A stretch of DNA of 64,000 bases from Nipponacmea schrenckii (GCA_030562195.1 JAUJPP010000007.1:33415769-33479768); one strand, 5' to 3'; shown: positions 32,521 through 45,987, numbered from the stretch's first letter. Made by a program: numbers and translations. The notes: generated by a model from the sequence alone, not told the origin.

Positions 32521-35389
32521 AATGTATACACTGTATTTTGTTTTTGATTGTCATAATAGACGGAAGAGCTATTAAGTACATTTGAATACAGTAAGAATGA
32601 TACTGATATATTTCCAAAACAAGAAATAGTTTCTCCATATAAAACTAGCAGAGGGAAATACACAGCATTGAGTTATTTCAGCCACATTAGTAAGAGATAT
32701 CAATAAACGAATATATTGATCACCGTTAATCGATACCTGATAGCGTGAATAATACTATAATTTCAGGTATTCACCAGTTCAAGTGCGAAAACACTTCTCA
32801 ATGTTATCGGCGCAAGGTCTATTGCTTCTCAAAGTTATTTATTTTCATACAAACAATATTTAGGACTAAAAATATAATTTTTTATCTTGTGTTTATTCCC
32901 TGTGTTATTTGGTGTATAAATTGCAAGATAGACCAGTTATAGTTTAATTCATTAATTTAATTTGCTTACATTTCCAAATTTAGAGTTCATTTATATATAT
33001 ATAACATAAAAGTATACTGATTTTTTTATCAATCATAACACGTGTTAAAAATGATATAACCCGATAAAAATAATTCTACGAATTGTCTGCATGTAAGAAG
33101 ATATTTTATACGGTAATAAAACATTTAAAATGATATAATTATTTGTAATTCTACTAAACAGTGAAATCAGATACATCGAAATTATTCCATATTGTTAATA
33201 ACTCAACAAAATATTGCTAATGCGAGATACTAATACGTTTTCTTTCGTGCAGTCGTGAAAACGCCCTTGGCAAGCGCTCTTGAAAAAATACGTACATTAA
33301 CATACACGCGTCAAGCGCACGTAGCTGGAAGAGTGTTCACAATGCCTTGACAAAATATATGATTCTCCTGTGGAGTATAATTGCACTAAGGCTTTAATAG
33401 TAAACCATTTACTCATTTTTCACGCTACCACACTGTTGGGGATTAAACGAAGGGGACATGATGAATATGAAATTATAAACCAGTTGACAAAAGTATAAGA
33501 CGTACCATGAGGATATTAATATTTAAATATTATGACCTGAAAGTAACGGGAGCTAAAGCTCAAAATAGTGTTCAATGTATATTGAATAAAGCCCTCTGAA
33601 TACCTCTAATATTCCTATATGTATTTTAAAAGGACCTGAACCTGCTTAGTAGATGATATCTCAGCTTCAATTCATATTTATTTAGTGCAGTTACGGCGTC
33701 ATCTTATTTGTTGTGATTCTGTTTGTTGGATTTGTCTGGAAATGTCGATTTCAAAATACTAAAAAGGATAGATCAATAAATTCAAAAGAATCGGACCTTG
33801 TACCCTCAAAATTTAATTCTTTATTTCCATTAAATCTTTTGTTTTAACCATGCGATATATCAGTTTGATAATATTGATCTTTAAAAAAATCATTTTACTC
33901 AGCACAAAAAATAAAAATATTCCCCCTGACAGTCATAATAGTGCTGGAACCAACTCGTGTCATACTCGTGTATGACACGTGTCGACACGTGACGAATCGT
34001 GACTAGAACTCTGCACCTGAGAAATCGAGATGAAGTTGACGGTCAAAGATTTAATGATGTGGACGAGGGAAAATTCTATGAGACGTGGAGCACAATTAAA
34101 AATGCACTTCTAATGATCAAGCTAGCTAATGTCAACAAAAGAAAGATGGAAACTATCACGGCGACATACTCAATATCGTCATCACAAATAATTACCTTAA
34201 ACGACACGGGGTGACGACTACACTAAATTAGCCATTGAACGACTCATCCTTATTTGTAAATGATAGTACCAAAATACAGCCCCGACAACGTCTATTGTGT
34301 GAAATACGAGACAGTCACGACTATCGGCTAACTTTTGTTATTTGAATTTCAAGTACCCCGCTTTCAATTTAGGATCAAAGTCGCCTGTCACATGAACAAT
34401 AACTATGATAGTTTGTTGACTCAATTTGAGCGAACCCCTACTCGAAATTGCCTTAATTATAGCCAACTATTACACTTGTCTTTCAGATTGTTAGATAACT
34501 CTGAATAAAAGATGTTGCCTTTGTTATTGGTCATATTTATTAATAGCACGCATTGTTTAATGAAAAGCTCCATAAATCTTCATAACACTTCCAATAGATC
34601 AAATGAATATAATATGACATCCTTAGCAACTTTTTAATATCCCATGATTGGAAAAATATGTTTTAAAGTTGTGAACTCAAATGAAATCAAGTGTCAAAGG
34701 GAACTTAAAGTGACAAGCTAATCAGAAATCTCCAAGAAGCAAATAGAAAAAAATTTGACAAAATTAAAGGATTTAAAGTTATATATTATAAGCCACGGAG
34801 CATGAAAGACAATGAATTAACATAGGATCGATTGTGTTCTTTTATCGAAAAAAAATTGTTTTGAACTTCTTGTTCATGATTGTTTGTTACACATCAGCAT
34901 CAGATGATCGTTTCAGACATTTTAAATCTCACATTATATCAAATGAACATAACATTTCCCATGGACTGATTAGAGTTGATTAGATCTGATCAGGCTTCAT
35001 CAAAACCCACCTTTAATATTCTAGCCCATGATCAGTCACAAATTCGCCCATCATCACTACAGATTAAAAACCCATCATATAGGATCAACCAAATACCAAA
35101 CATGTATCTCTCTATAGAAACAAGACATGCACCCTAAAGATCAATTAACAATGCATCAGAAACGCAAATAAGTCCAACTTTCATCACAGAAAAACAACAA
35201 AACGTCAATCACTATCAGTCAGTCATCACAAAAGATCAACAAAACATTCACCATAAATCAACCAGACATTCATCACATCTAAATAACGAATCACCAATCA
35301 GACATTTCATAACAAAAAATTAACAGGATATCTATCGCAATCAACCTGCCATTGATCACAAACTATATAAGGGAAAAATAAACACAAAT
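32521..35389. other. Intergenic spacer, part 3
   Basis: No gene recognised. It contains a dense palindromic cluster at 33957-33991 and a small hydrophilic open frame just after it (33999-34214). The rest is AT-rich. Confidence 0.4.
33957..33991. promoter_or_regulatory. Nested hairpin and perfect CACGTG palindrome
   Basis: GTGTCATA-CTCGTG-TATGACAC (33957-33978) is an 8-bp hairpin overlapping CACGTGTCGACACGTG (33976-33991), a perfect 16-bp palindrome with two E-boxes. A bHLH binding site or transposon end are both possible. Confidence 0.4.
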
Positions 35390-35615
35390 TTCACGTTTCC
35401 ACTTGACCAAAAAGCCGACTTTAAGCTAGCTTTTCTGTGTATCCACGCAAAATTTGTTGATCTACTAGTATGTACGGATAATGCATGTCTTGTTGGCTTT
35501 AATGGGCGAAACATTGTCTAATCGTTATTGGCGTTTCCACTTTGAATTGTAGAGTAAAGATAGCTTTAAAGCCAGCTTTATTGCTGAACACGCTGTGTTT
35601 CCATTTTTTCTTCGT
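35390..35615 (-). mobile_element. Palindromic element, copy 1 (TTTCCACT / AAAGCCGGCTTT family)
   Basis: It contains CGTTTCCACTT, AGCCGACTTTAAGCTAGCTT and TAGCTTTAAAGCCAGCTTTA, shared with the element inside the LINE at 51283-51689. On the minus strand both copies read ACSAIKLALKL.LL.NSKWKR in one frame; this is shared repeat sequence rather than a gene. Confidence 0.65.
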
Positions 35616-38600
35616 TCCAAAAATAAAGTAATGTTCAAAGAATACTCTTTCAAAACTTCGAAAATGCAGTATTCAACCCCATTATTTTGTAACATTTTAC
35701 CATAGTGCACCTCCCTATAAAAAATTTTTTATTGATTTGATTTCTTATTATATGATAAAATTAAGATGGTAAACAAATTATGGTATCAAGTGAAATGCTG
35801 AGTTTTGAAGGCGATCGAAGGTTTATGGACTTAACTTATTTCCTGCATCGCAATGAAATTTCCAAACAGAGACATGTGGGCTATCACCTAGTCAACTACT
35901 AGAAGTATATTACATTCTTGCCTTAAATTGTGGTAATATCCTGAAGGTCTTTTTATTTCTGAAAAAATGAGATGGGGGATAATTTTGCTTTATTGTAGAT
36001 TGTAGGTTATTCCAAAATTTGATGGTTTATGAAAAGAAAGATTTCGAAAATATGTATCCAGAAAGCAAATATTGCAAGTCCAAAGTGCGGTCGACAATGA
36101 TCAAAAAAGGTTGTAAAATATAAAAAGTAAAACTAGAACTAGTCTCTTTAAGTAAATTGTTTATCTGCGACTAGCACGGAAATATTGACATATTTGTTCC
36201 TAACTACTACCTTCCTTCGGAAAACTAAATTACTAAGCACTACTTCTTCAGTTGCTGATTTTTCCTTCCTTTATTTTGCGTGTCAGAACTCAATGCTTTC
36301 AGTAATGGCTAAGTCGTGACATTACGGCTTGAAAAATCAGTGCCATGCATGAATGATTTATATCCAAATTGCTGAAAAGACAATTCGCCTTCGGAAATAA
36401 GCTGTCAAGAATAAATGGGCATTCGTATTAACTTACATAGACAGACTATATAAGCACTCAGTCTTGAACAAGGAAAATCATCGATTAGGCAATAACGAAA
36501 AGCCATCAAGTTCTATCACGTGACTAGAAACGTCCGGTCACGTGACCAGTTGTTTCCGGTTTAGGGTTTAAGTTCCAGTGATTTCGTTCAGTCGATGGGT
36601 TTTTATTATTGATTTGTTGGCTTGAACATTGGCAAATATTTTGGTGTAATATTTGTAGCTTTTGAATCGATTAATCTCTAGCGTGTTGAAGCAATCTTTG
36701 CCTTCAGCGATATTTGATTTCCGACAGAAAAGTGATTTGAGATCAAAATGTGGCAATTATCTAGCATTGAAGTTTTTGTATGATTACAGATCTATTTCCC
36801 TTTACTCTTCAACCTCTAATTGTCAATGCAGTCTTTGAAATATAGCCGGCTATTTTCCTTAATTTCTCTCATTTCACATGCAGACAGAAGTCGTTTATAC
36901 CCGGGAAGAAATACATTTATTTCAACAGAAGAGAAGTTATGAATTACTCGACCGTTCTATTCAATCATCATACTTTTTCATGTTATTTTAACTGAGGTGC
37001 AATCTCCCAATAGAAAGATACCATGAAGAAATCTGTCTTCTAACAAATTAAAGCCTTTTTAGGGCATACCGATATGGGTAAAATAATGCACAAATATGAC
37101 AAAGGAAACTAAACAGTAGGCTACACAAGGATTTATTTAACAGCTTGATTGCTAACAGGTGGCCTCTTAGTACTTCAAAGTGTATTCCGTTTTATCAATT
37201 TAACTTTATCTAACCTTTTGTATTGAAGAGGTGATAATCTTAACTTTATCTTACTTCTAAATTGAAGAGCATATGTTTAAATACTGTTAGGAACAGATTT
37301 ATCCTCACAAAATTTCTACGAAAAAAAAAGCTAATCTGTTTGTGCACGGTGAGTAAGACACGCTCTAGATGAGAATTAGAAATGGGTTTTCGGCAAATTA
37401 ATTCATTGAACAATATTAAGTGATTATCAATCATCTGCTTAAACTAAAAAGTCATGCTTAATGTCACAATATATTTGTAATATTGATGATGTCTTTTAAC
37501 TCTAAATTAATCACTGTTCATACCTGTGCTGTATTATTTTTGTTTTAAACAGATCGGTCCTAGTTTGAACCAGTTAAGATTTGACTTTTCAAGTGTCATT
37601 TCAAGTTTTACAACACTGTTTAGATAATTTCTAGGAATAATTTCAAAATCAAAGCTGCTATCACTATAGTCCATTTCAAACCTGTACTTATGTATTTTTT
37701 GTACACAAGTCGGGGCAATTTTATGGATTTACTTGCACCTCTTGATTTTTAACGTCGGATCACATGCAGGATTCTTTGTCGGGTGCGGAAGAGTAATGGT
37801 GGGGATGGAACGACGGGTGCGTGTGGTAGGGGCTGGCTTCTGTAGCTCGCTAGCATAAGTGATGAATGGGCGTGTAGCGTGGATGGGAGATCGCATGTTG
37901 GGCATATGTGGCTTGTGAGGTAACTTGGCGACTGGGGTAACAGGAAAATGGAGGTTAAAGATTTGACAAATGTTCCTTATACTTTAGTTCTTGGTGATTG
38001 CATTGTGGAGCTGTGTTTTGGGATTATTGTCTTTTGTCTGTTGTTGTCATTGTTTGTTTGTTGTTAGTTTCGCTTTAATGTGTGTACGCGCTTGTTGTTC
38101 TGTGTTCTATTGTTTGTTTCTTGGTCGTTTCTTGAGAATTCAGGGGTGTTAAAGAGTGGGCTGGTTTATCCATTTTTTGTGTACATATATAGTTTGATTC
38201 CAATCATCATAGCCTTTACATCTATTTTGCGGTCAAATACTTGATCATGTGGTAAACAAATTGTACATCGGAATATTACGTATACATGTATACATATTTT
38301 TCCACATTTTTCAGTGTACAGTCCCCCGTGTGCTGAATGTTAGAAAGGACTATGCATTATTAATATCATAAAATAATAGTTTCACATGTGACGTATCGTG
38401 TCGTCGTCATATAATTGTTATGTCGAGTTGCCACCATATATTTCCATATTTCCATATATACCAGGCCTTGTTTGTTTGCCTATTTTGAAGGTAGTTTTGC
38501 GCAGCATTGGTGTGGTAATAAGGTTTCAGAAGAGTTCAAAGTTTAAGTTGCTTCGATTAATAATTTGAGAATTATCTACCTTGAATTTGTGAAAGCCTGT

Positions 38601-38976
38601 TATTTGTAAATATCATGTTCAGAAGTTGCCATGCCAGCTTTTCTGAATTTGTTTTAATACGCGTTATCACTTCCAAAAATATCAGCACATTTTGCCCGAT
38701 TCATCATTATTTCCATGTTGACATTCGATTCGATACCGGCTTGTAAGACAAAAGTAGCAGTAACTAATGGGAAAAAGACTTATATTTGAAACGAGATAGA
38801 GATACTAAGTTTTAATTTGAGGTTGCTTTACTATTAAAATAAAAAAAAATTCTAAATATTTGTTCTTACATTTGTCAGACAACAAGAGTACCGAAATTAA
38901 AAGGATCTCAGAAATAAAAAAAAAAGTCGATGCCTATTTTTTTCCACAAATGAAATTAATGTAATTTTACGTTATA
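35616..38976. other. Intergenic spacer, part 4
   Basis: No gene recognised. Two TCACGTGAC sites lie at 36518-36545. The stretch 37740-38170 has strong G+T skew (many TTGTTTG and GGTG words), unlike its surroundings, and may be an old retroelement tail. Confidence 0.35.
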
Positions 38977-38989
38977 CTATTCTAGACCT

Positions 38990-39229
38990 AATATAAAGGT
39001 GAAGGCAACTCCATACAGGATGCAATGAAGGACATGCAGCGATGACAGTGTCATAAGCCTACTACTTTTGCTTTTTCTAACTGTCGGGGTACGAACTAGA
39101 CGCATTTCCATGTTAGCCCCTCCCATCTGCATCAATGGAAAGAGTTCATCTCGATCTTTGCCAGGATTGAATCCTGGACCCTCAAGTTTTTGAGCAAGCA
39201 ACTATCTCACAGAGCCCCAGTGGCTCCTT
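38990..39229 (-). mobile_element. tRNA-type SINE (minus strand)
   Basis: Reading from 39229 on minus: GGAGCCACTGGGGCTCTGTG, an A-box-like TAGTTGCTTGC, then GAGGGTCC and a B-box-like GGATTCAATCC within a CCAGGATTCAATCCTGG stem. A body rich in ATGGAAATGC-type words follows. The head has the layout of a tRNA-derived SINE. The open frame across it (74 codons) is a by-product. Confidence 0.55.
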
Positions 39230-39884
39230 ATTTTATCTACAGCTCATGGTCCAACCAGTAGACCTTTCCTCCTTACTCAATAGCTATCTGATCTACACCT
39301 TCTTTTTTTCGTCTGCACCTTTTTAGATGAATTATATTAAAACTACACACATAATAACTTTCTGTACAAAAATTAGGATTTAGTGTGAAAACGCAGTGGG
39401 GCCATATACAAAGAGATTTTCTAAAACACATCAAATCTATTGGAAATCTCCCATGGATCTGCCATTGTAATGGATCAGTGAGTGTACAATATTTTATAAT
39501 TCGACATAAGATGTCACGTGGCGATCACAGTCACGGCACGTGGGCATATTAATTTTGATTTGAAAAAGATATGCTTCAATAGTTAAAAGCATGAATGTAT
39601 GAAAGGAAAGAGACCCTCTTAAAATGTTGAAGCATTAAAATCTCTGAGCATAGTCTTATGTATAATCTATGTTTTTTTTATAGTATTGATTCAGAACGTT
39701 GATTGTCAACAAAGTTCTAATAAGTGTCACTTTGCCAATAGTGGCTTGTCATGCTCTTCAACGTATAACGCTCTGTGGAGTGTAAATAGAAGTTTATAAT
39801 CCTATCCTATAGAGTCGCATTGTAAATAAGGGATTGGCCAATATTCCTTTCAACATTATCTCTAGTTTGCAATTATCAATTCCT

Positions 39885-40290
39885 TATTTTAAAAAAACAA
39901 TACAGTTTTGCTCTAAAACTGAGCCCTGTGGTACACCGAAACCATGTTTGATATCGTCAGATTGTACTGATCCTATGACAACACATTGAGTCGTCCATGA
40001 GATACGATAGTAACAAATAATTTAGATAAGGCTTTAGAAGTTTTGTTGGTAACGGAGTTCGCAAGACTTCGCTGGGGCAGCCAACTTGATTTTACGAAGT
40101 TCGTTAGTTGAAACTGATGGTAACAATCTTAGCGGTAACAAATTCTATATCAGCTCTCATTGTATCACGTTTGTAACTGGATTATTTTTAGCTGTTAGAT
40201 TGTCACGAATGGCGCTATTTTTCCAACAAAATAGTAGCAAAACTCATCAGCTAGAATTTTTTCATCATGGTGTATAGGAAGTAAGACTTC
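39885..40290 (-). pseudogene. Jockey/CR1-like LINE reverse transcriptase fragment
   Basis: On the minus strand, downstream to upstream: GVPQGSVLE (40% strand A region of non-LTR RTs, about 39915-39950), preceded by ISWTTQCVVIGSVQSDDIKHG (a beta-strand/S..I.V pattern before GVPQGS). Further upstream, near 40215-40285, is DEKILADEFCYYFVGKI, the typical ..A..FN.FF..I segment. Frames are broken between these, so it is a dead remnant. Confidence 0.6.
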
Positions 40291-40732
40291 TCGTCTATTG
40301 CCTTACAATCTAAAATTGTGAACTCTTTTGATCGGAAAACACACTAGTTTGTCTTACATGTCCCTAATTAAATTATGGAAATCACGAAGTCTCCTTTTTC
40401 GATTAAAACTTTTGAAATCAAAATGGAAATTGAAATTTTTTAATATGGAAAGTTTGCCAGGATCAATTTTTGGCATCTTGCGTAAATCCACAACAAATTA
40501 ATTCCCAAACTATGTCAATTGACACGTTAAGCTACACACACCCACTTTGGCAAACTGCATTTTGAATTTAAACGTCAAGGGCTCAAAGTAATATTTAATA
40601 TCACAGAAGCAAAACACACAGCTAAATCGTTCAATTTTACAGTTGTTTCAATTTTACATATGTTAAATCACTTTTGTTAACGATAAGGCTATCGTTTAGT
40701 CTTTTCAATCGTATATATTTTTGTTTACTAGT

Positions 40733-42880
40733 TTATTTACACAGTTGCTTATTAAATATGATTTTTTCCGATTCACAAGCTATAAAATAACAAAAATTAA
40801 CCCAGTTATTAAACAATGTAAATATGAAGTTCTCAGATTCAAAAGCTATAAAATAACGAAATATTTATACAGTTATTAAACAGTGTAAATATGAAGTTCT
40901 CAGTTCCGAAAACTATAAAATAAACACATTTTGACAAAGTTCTAAAACAAGGTAAATATGATGTTCTCAGACTCGAAAGCTATGAAATAAACAAATATTT
41001 ACACAGTTCTTAAACAATGTAAATACAATGATCTACAGAGAAGAATTGGAGAAGTTATGAAATAAATATGTAGTTACAGTCAGTTCTTGAACAATTTAAA
41101 GATGATTTTCTTTAGATTGGAGAAGTTATGAAATAAACAAATATTTACACAGTCACTTATTATACAATGTAAATATGAAGTTCTCAGATTCTAAATCTAT
41201 AAAATAAACACATATTTACTCAGTTTTTAAACAAGGTAAATATGTTCTCGATACCAGGCACTCAAATTAACATGTAGTTACAGTAAGTTCTTGAACAATT
41301 TAAATATGATTTTCTCAGATTGGAGAAGTTCTGAAATAAACAAATATTTACACAGATGCTCATTAACAATGAAAAGACATAAGTTCTCAGATTCTAAATC
41401 TATAAAATAAACAAATATTTACACAGTTGCTTATTAAATATGATTTTTTCCGATTCACAAGCTATAAAATAACAAAAATTAACACAGTTATTAAACAGTG
41501 TAAATATGAAGTTCTCAGTTTTGAAAACTATAAAATAAATACATTTTGACAAAGTTCTAAAACAAAGTAAATATGATGTTCTCAGACTCGAAAGCTATGA
41601 AATAAACAAATATTTACACAGTTCTTTAACAATGTAAATACAATTATCTACAGAGAAGAATTGGAGAAGTTATGAAATAAACATGTAGTTACAGTCAGTT
41701 CTTGAACAATTTAAAGATGATTTTCTTTAGATTGGAGAAGTTATGAAATAAACAAATATTTACACAGTCACTTATTAAAAAATGTAAATATGAAGTTCTC
41801 AGATTCTAAATTTATAAAATAAACAAATCTTTACTCAGTTCTTAAACAAGGTAAATATGTTCTCGTTACCAGGCACTCAAATTAACATGTAGTTACAGTA
41901 AGTTCTTGAACAATTTAAATATGATTTTCTCAGATTGGAGAAGTTCTGAAATAAACAAATATTTACACAGATGCTCATTAACAATGAAAAGACATAAGTT
42001 CTCAGATTCTAAATCTATAAAATAAACAAATATTTACACAGTTGCCTATTAAATATGAATTTTTCCGATTCACAAGCTATTAAATAACAAAAATTAACAC
42101 AGTTATTAAACAGTGTAAATATGAAGTTCTCAGTTTCGAAAACTATAAAATAAATACATTTTGACAAAGTTCTAAAACAAAGTAAATATGATGATCTACG
42201 AAGAAGAATTGGAGAAGTTATGAAATAAACAAATATTTACACAGATGCTTATTAACAATGTAAAGATATAAGTTCTCAGATTCTAAATCTATAAAATAAA
42301 CAAATATTTACACAGATGCTTATTAACAATGTAACGATATAAGTTCTCAGATTCTAAATCTATAAAATAAACAAATATTTACACAGATGCTTATTAACAA
42401 TGTAAAGATATAAGTTCTCAGATTCTAAATCTATAAAATAAACAAATATTTACAGAGTTCTTAAACAATGTAAATACAATGATCTCAGATTGGAAAAATT
42501 ATGTCCAATCATATAGTTACAGTTAGTTACTGAACAATTTAAATATGATTTTCTCAGATTGGAGAACTTATGAAATAAACATACATTCAGTTATTAAATA
42601 ATGTAAATGTGATGTTCTCAATTTGCAGTTAACTTTGAAATCAACAAACAGTTACATTCACTAATAAAAGCATAAATTCGATGTCCTTGATTGAAGAATA
42701 TATGAAACAAACAAAAAAGTTAGTCATTTATTAAATAATATAGATGTTTTCAGATTGGAGTAGCAATCATATTTACACAGTTAAACAATGTTAATTTGAT
42801 GTACCGGTACACCTATTCAAAAAACATTGAAATAAACATATACAGCCAGTAAGTTATTAAGCAAGGCAAATGTGGTGGCC
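40733..42880. repeat. ~65-70-bp satellite with higher-order repeats
   Basis: About 30 imperfect units share GTTCTCAGATT, (C/T)TATAAAATAAACAAATATTT, ACACAGTT and AACAATGTAAATAT in order. Distinct variants recur in the same sequence: the TATGATTTTTTCCGATTCAC variant is at about 40755, 41437 and (TATGAATTTTTCC) 42053, so higher-order blocks of roughly 680 and 615 bp are present. Near 42230-42450 a simpler three-fold amplification of one unit pair occurs. Edges are diverged, the usual satellite pattern. Confidence 0.9.
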
Positions 42881-44121
42881 TCGAATAATTTAAAGGAGGT
42901 TAATATTGAACAAAACCGATGTACGGTGTTTTTCTAATAAAGGTATTTATTTTAGCCTAAAAAAAAAGTATTACAAAACAAAACTTTTCCACCAATTCGG
43001 TGCAAAGAAATTGACTTTAATCTTTTTAAATAATCTATTAACATAAAAGAGCTTCTATATGCGGTATTATTTGACAAAATATAACATGAAATGATAAGAA
43101 AATATCTGCTCTGTTTTTGTACCCTTAATCAATAACTGTGATATTTCCAATACTTGTTTGACAATGATTATCAGGCAAAGAGTGAATGAAAAATCCACCG
43201 GAAATTTTCAAGCGAAGTTATTGAGCTGGTCAGAAACAATAATGCTATAGTGTTCGATTAAGTACTAAGAGATTGTTGTTCAATCAATGTTAAAAATTGA
43301 TGACTTTTTCCTCTACAATAATATAATAGGTGACGCGTTCGACACAGCAAATAAATCACTTCCAATTTTTATTATTGTTCATTTTTACGTCGATAAATCC
43401 TTTCCTAACCATTTACTTAACTCGGCAGCTATTATTCCCATGAGCGTTAGCCACTTAAACTGGCAATGATTTTAATATGCAAATATTTAACCGTAACGCG
43501 ATTAGCTCTCCCTTAGGGATAATTCTGATATGATAAACATAATATAAAAATCATTACACTTATTAAGCACTTTGACAGCGAAAACTCATTAAGGTAAATG
43601 TCACTTTAATTTTAGTACACAGAAGTTACTATTGCTGGTAAAAATAGGCTGTCTTAATTACTATAGTAAAGACAAAGGTGCTAATACAATCCTATATTTA
43701 TATTTGTGAATGAAATCAATGCCTCAATATTACAGCCGTACATTTGTATTTCTGTTCTGGACTTTATGGAACGTGAGAAGTTAAAAAATAGTAATAATAA
43801 TCGGTGACAAATCAAACTAGTGAAATAATTGTTCTACTAAATAAAACCACATATGGCTTTCTATAATATGTTTCCCTTCTGGTAAATCTATAGGTCTAAA
43901 GTTGGTCCATTTCCTATCTAGACACATTCATCAGACATTGAACAGTTGGATAACTGATTTATAAATCTGTACATATTTAAAGACGTCATGCTCAGTCATA
44001 AAGAAACTTTTGCCAGAGATATAAAAGTTATATACAACATTTCCGGTTGTTCAAAAAATGTCTCCAATCATATGACACTATGATTGTTACCAGTTATTAG
44101 CTGAAAAAAAACAATAGTCAA

Positions 44122-44163
44122 TGGTTCCAAGGTATCAAATGATACCGAACAAGGTTCGAATCC
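44122..44163 (+). repeat. tRNA-like pol III box pair (SINE head or decayed tRNA)
   Basis: GGTTCGAATCC at 44153-44163 is a perfect B box. TGGTTCCAAGG at 44122-44132 fits an A box with one mismatch, at a tRNA-like distance. I cannot fold a full cloverleaf, so this is more likely a SINE head or tRNA relic than a working tRNA gene. Confidence 0.35.
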
Positions 44164-44880
44164 GTCCCGAGGATGAATCCCCAAAAATTGTTATGCGACT
44201 TGAAAGAGTATTATTTCAATATTGATTCTCGTTTATAATGACAATGTGCATATTCCTAGATAAAAAGATAGATTCATTTGGGTACCATTTATCATCACAA
44301 TCTTTAATAATTTACACTTGCAGGTATTTTTACCACATTCTATTGAGTTAATCTCAAAGTAAATATTGACAATTATATATTATAATATATAGCCAGCCCT
44401 GATAATTTAAAAACACAGAGCTGATCTATATAAATATTAGTTTTGACTGCCAAATAAGGCAACATCATGAATAGTTCGAAAATTATATTGAATACAATGG
44501 ATAACCATGTGAACGTACTGAAAGAGAATAGGCAATATATCCACAAACTTAGGCTATTAGTAAAAGATCCCCTCTTAACAACCTTAAACAAAAATTTGAA
44601 ATTAAAATACAACCCAATCGAAGAAATGAATTCTTTGTAAAGGAAACGATACTAATTTTCTTCGATGGTGCTTTTCTTTGTCGTTTATATAATATTTCGC
44701 TCATTCATCGATGTACATTAGTAATTAGATAATAACTACGTTTAGTTGTTACATTAGTAAGAGTTAAGTTGGCAACGCGACTCTTAATTAACAACGTTAT
44801 TTTCCCCATTTTCTACTTTTACATTTGACAGGAGAAAGTGTCATATATTTTGAAGGATAATATCCTATCCATCTCAGAGA

Positions 44881-44920
44881 CCGGAAGTCGTGCGAGACCA
44901 CTCAGAAACGCAGGAAGTAA
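44881..44920 (+). promoter_or_regulatory. Paired ETS-binding motifs
   Basis: CCGGAAGT (44881-44888, within ACCGGAAGTC) and AGGAAGTAA (44912-44920) lie 31 nt apart in a GC-richer patch (44870-45000). They could bind the products of the flanking ETS genes. Binding is inference. Confidence 0.3.
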
Positions 44921-45536
44921 GGACAAAGAGCCGACGAAAGTTGGTCGGTCGACAAAGTGGAAGGGAAATGAAGAGAGATGCTCTAAGTAAAAGATCTCGT
45001 AGCAGTTATTAGAGTTTTTGTTAAAAATTCCAGATCGATTAGATTCACCATGGCAACGATTCCGTGAGCGGAACAAATTTAAGTGCTCTAGGCGTAAAAG
45101 GCCTATTAGAGGAAAATAAGTTATTTTAACAAATAAAGATATAGTTAAAACGCTACTGGGAAGATAACAAGCTAACGTCCGACATTCTTCCGTTTTCCTT
45201 CCCGAATATATAACAGCTTTTTCCGTTAGTCTCCTTTTAGATCTCCACAGCTACTTTATTACAGGAACTCTCTCAAAAGGGAGGTGCTTAAAGTAAAATA
45301 AGTTTGATTGAAATCTCTCTTCTGGCTGACTTTATTGTAAAAGCAAATTACATATTGTATTCTCCCCTAAAGATATATTTTCCGTCTTTTCCAATATGCT
45401 TAATCTGCGTAACCAATATATCGATAAAGTTTCTATAAATTAAGTCAAATCGATTTTTATTATTGATTAACTGGCATTTCTTGAACATATTCAACAAGAT
45501 CATGCCTAACCAATGATCTTACTTGAACAAAGTCTT

Positions 45537-45987
45537 TTAAAGGGATAATAGCCGTTAGAATACACTCGACCTACGTCTAATATTTGTGTTTAATATTGAC
45601 TATTGGTTAAATAAGTATGTATCCCACACTTGATGAATTTTCAAAAAGCGAGAATAAAACTATATTCGGATTTTTTCAAAAAAATGAGCAAGCGACGATT
45701 CCATTTTGGAAATAAAAGCGTCTGGGAAATCAGCGCTAAAACATCCTAGCGGAAATCTATATGTTAAAGTTACTTCCCTTTATAATTACAATTTGAAAAA
45801 TCGCTTAATTGATGTATTAAGCATTTAATTATTAACTACTTGATTTTGTGGATTTATCGAATTATAGAGGGATTTTGATGTATAGTGATGACTCCAGGTA
45901 AGTCCACTGATCATAGGCTACTGTTATTTGTCAAGTTTGAGTGAAATTAAAAATTTATGTTTCTCCTAACGGCTATTATCCCTTTAA
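45537..45987. mobile_element. TTAA MITE, complete
   Basis: Perfect 18-bp terminal inverted repeats, AGGGATAATAGCCGTTAG at 45541-45558 and its complement at 45966-45983, are flanked on both sides by TTAA (45537-45540 and 45984-45987). The element is 443 bp and non-coding. TTAA target duplication is the piggyBac hallmark, though the termini are not classic piggyBac CCC/GGG ends. Confidence 0.9.

Larger units (their letters stand above)
42881..45536. other. Intergenic spacer, part 5
   Basis: No gene recognised. It contains a tRNA-like B box at 44153 and an ETS-site pair at 44881-44920. The rest is AT-rich. Confidence 0.4.

Noticed and set aside
44122..44163. Working tRNA gene
   Set aside because: The B box is perfect but no acceptor stem or anticodon arm can be folded.
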